Source of the DNA: a bacterium
Lineage (GTDB): Bacteria; Armatimonadota; Chthonomonadetes; Chthonomonadales; Chthonomonadaceae
Direction: 5' to 3'
DNA: 47,412 nt
Assembly: GCA_021805395.1 (NCBI GenBank)
Contig: JAJZFJ010000011.1
Location: forward strand, 1-47,412
Part shown: positions 46,861 to 47,412 of the stretch, in pieces
How positions within the stretch are numbered: position 1 is the stretch's first letter
Layout: every line of letters begins with the position of its first letter
The notes under the pieces: generated by a model
What the model was told of the DNA's origin: nothing
The model's input: the letters and a program-made list of their open reading frames with translations, nothing else
The model's database searches: none
Made by a program: the position numbers and the translations under genes

Positions 46861-47412
46861 ATGCAACCACACCAAGATAGACAATTTGTTAATCGTAAAA
46901 TCACACTTTCTCGTGACGTGATGCTTAAACTCATTGAGAGTGGACAGCTAGACTTACCTTTTACATCATTTTGCCTAATTTCACGAGTTCCACAATATCC
47001 TGAAATGGATGCAATTTTAAAGGTCACTTCTAGAACTTGGCATCAGGATTTTGCACTTTTCTGTTCCTTGCGGAGTACACCTCAATCTATTACTACACAA
47101 ATGTCACGTGCAACACGTGTTGCGAAAATACATGCTTTAACTCCTATGATACTTGCTCCTTATCTATCAGAAGATATTTTGATATATTTGGAGAAAGAAC
47201 AAATTAGTGGGGTTGATCTGTCAGGAAATGGATTTATTCTTGCCCCGAACTTCACAATATGGAAGTCAGGAAATCCAAATCGCTACCCAGATTCTCAACC
47301 AATTAAAAATCTCTACCATGGCGTTAGCTCATGCTTTGTGCGTGCTTTGTTATTAAGAGGACAATTCGATTCGCTCAAGGAGCTGCAGGAGTACACATTA
47401 GCACATCTTTAC
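46861..47412 (+). CDS. Uncharacterised protein, cut by the right edge
   Basis: The frame from ATG 46861 (an in-frame ATG at 46813 is also possible but would overlap the small gene) is open to the end of the window; 184 codons are visible. It reads MQPHQDRQFVNRKITLSRDV, then PMILAPYLSEDILIYLEKEQ, GVDLSGNGFILAPNFTIWKS, PNRYPDSQPIKNLYHGVSSC and FVRALLL. The order helix-sheet, then the GNG and PNRY...PIKNxYxG motifs, resembles a family of AbiEi-like DNA-binding proteins that I remember only loosely. The C-terminal half is missing. No ribosome site is obvious. Confidence 0.5.
   Translation, partial: MQPHQDRQFVNRKITLSRDVMLKLIESGQLDLPFTSFCLISRVPQYPEMDAILKVTSRTWHQDFALFCSLRSTPQSITTQMSRATRVAKIHALTPMILAPYLSEDILIYLEKEQISGVDLSGNGFILAPNFTIWKSGNPNRYPDSQPIKNLYHGVSSCFVRALLLRGQFDSLKELQEYTLAHLY

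Overview
The window looks like a piece of chromosome from a low-to-moderate GC member of the Armatimonadota. The best single clue is the prepilin at 36267-37148. Its N-terminus ([20 protein letters not shown] followed by [13 protein letters not shown]) and its C-terminal H-X9-DG motif match the DUF1559 pseudopilins that are abundant in that phylum. There are many secreted or lipoprotein genes, a CRTAC1/UnbV lipoprotein, a PhyH oxygenase divergent from a LacI regulator, and a fused nucleotidyltransferase/phosphomutase. Many genes are single transcription units separated by long AT-rich spacers. Several genes have good Shine-Dalgarno sequences in front of TTG or GTG starts. I found no rRNA, tRNA, CRISPR array or complete insertion sequence.

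Layout. 1-850: the 3' end of an Rpn-type nuclease gene with an in-frame 24-bp minisatellite, followed by a frameshifted partial copy. 1015-4917: envelope genes, a VanW/glycosyltransferase fusion and a divergent secreted beta-helix protein carrying a malectin-like domain. 5189-7653: a RedB-like thioredoxin-fold protein followed by a membrane GGDEF/HD-GYP protein (cyclic-di-GMP turnover). 7727-12310 (minus): ligA, a CRTAC1 lipoprotein and radC. 13165-17080: a YbjN protein and a sugar nucleotidyltransferase fused to a degenerate phosphomutase. 17272-19287: LacI regulator and PhyH oxygenase. 19809-22483: a small Cys-containing protein and a NarL/DevS-type two-component system. 22941-26767: mostly secreted proteins of unknown role, plus a PaiB-like FMN protein. 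26985-28484: an HtrA-type protease without a visible export signal and a small SMR-like membrane protein.

28857-30551 is a compact, AT-rich three-gene cassette with overlapping genes: a TIGR04255-like protein, an unrecognised protein and a HEPN-like protein. It is the best candidate for a mobile or defence-type module. 30944-35786 holds a secreted esterase, an exported ankyrin protein and an HpnE-like oxidoreductase. 36001-37148 is the pseudopilin with a small lipoprotein. 37609-39388 is a pair of overlapping HEAT-like proteins. 39706-42199 holds a lipoprotein and an XRE-TPR regulator. 42782-44725 pairs a secreted Cys-rich metal-site protein with a Cyc2-like fused cytochrome-porin, a possible outer-membrane electron-transfer module. 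The right end holds a secreted protein, a manganese-type superoxide dismutase, and a possible 46-residue gene followed by a gene cut by the window edge.

All assignments come from reading translations and motifs by eye. No database search was possible.
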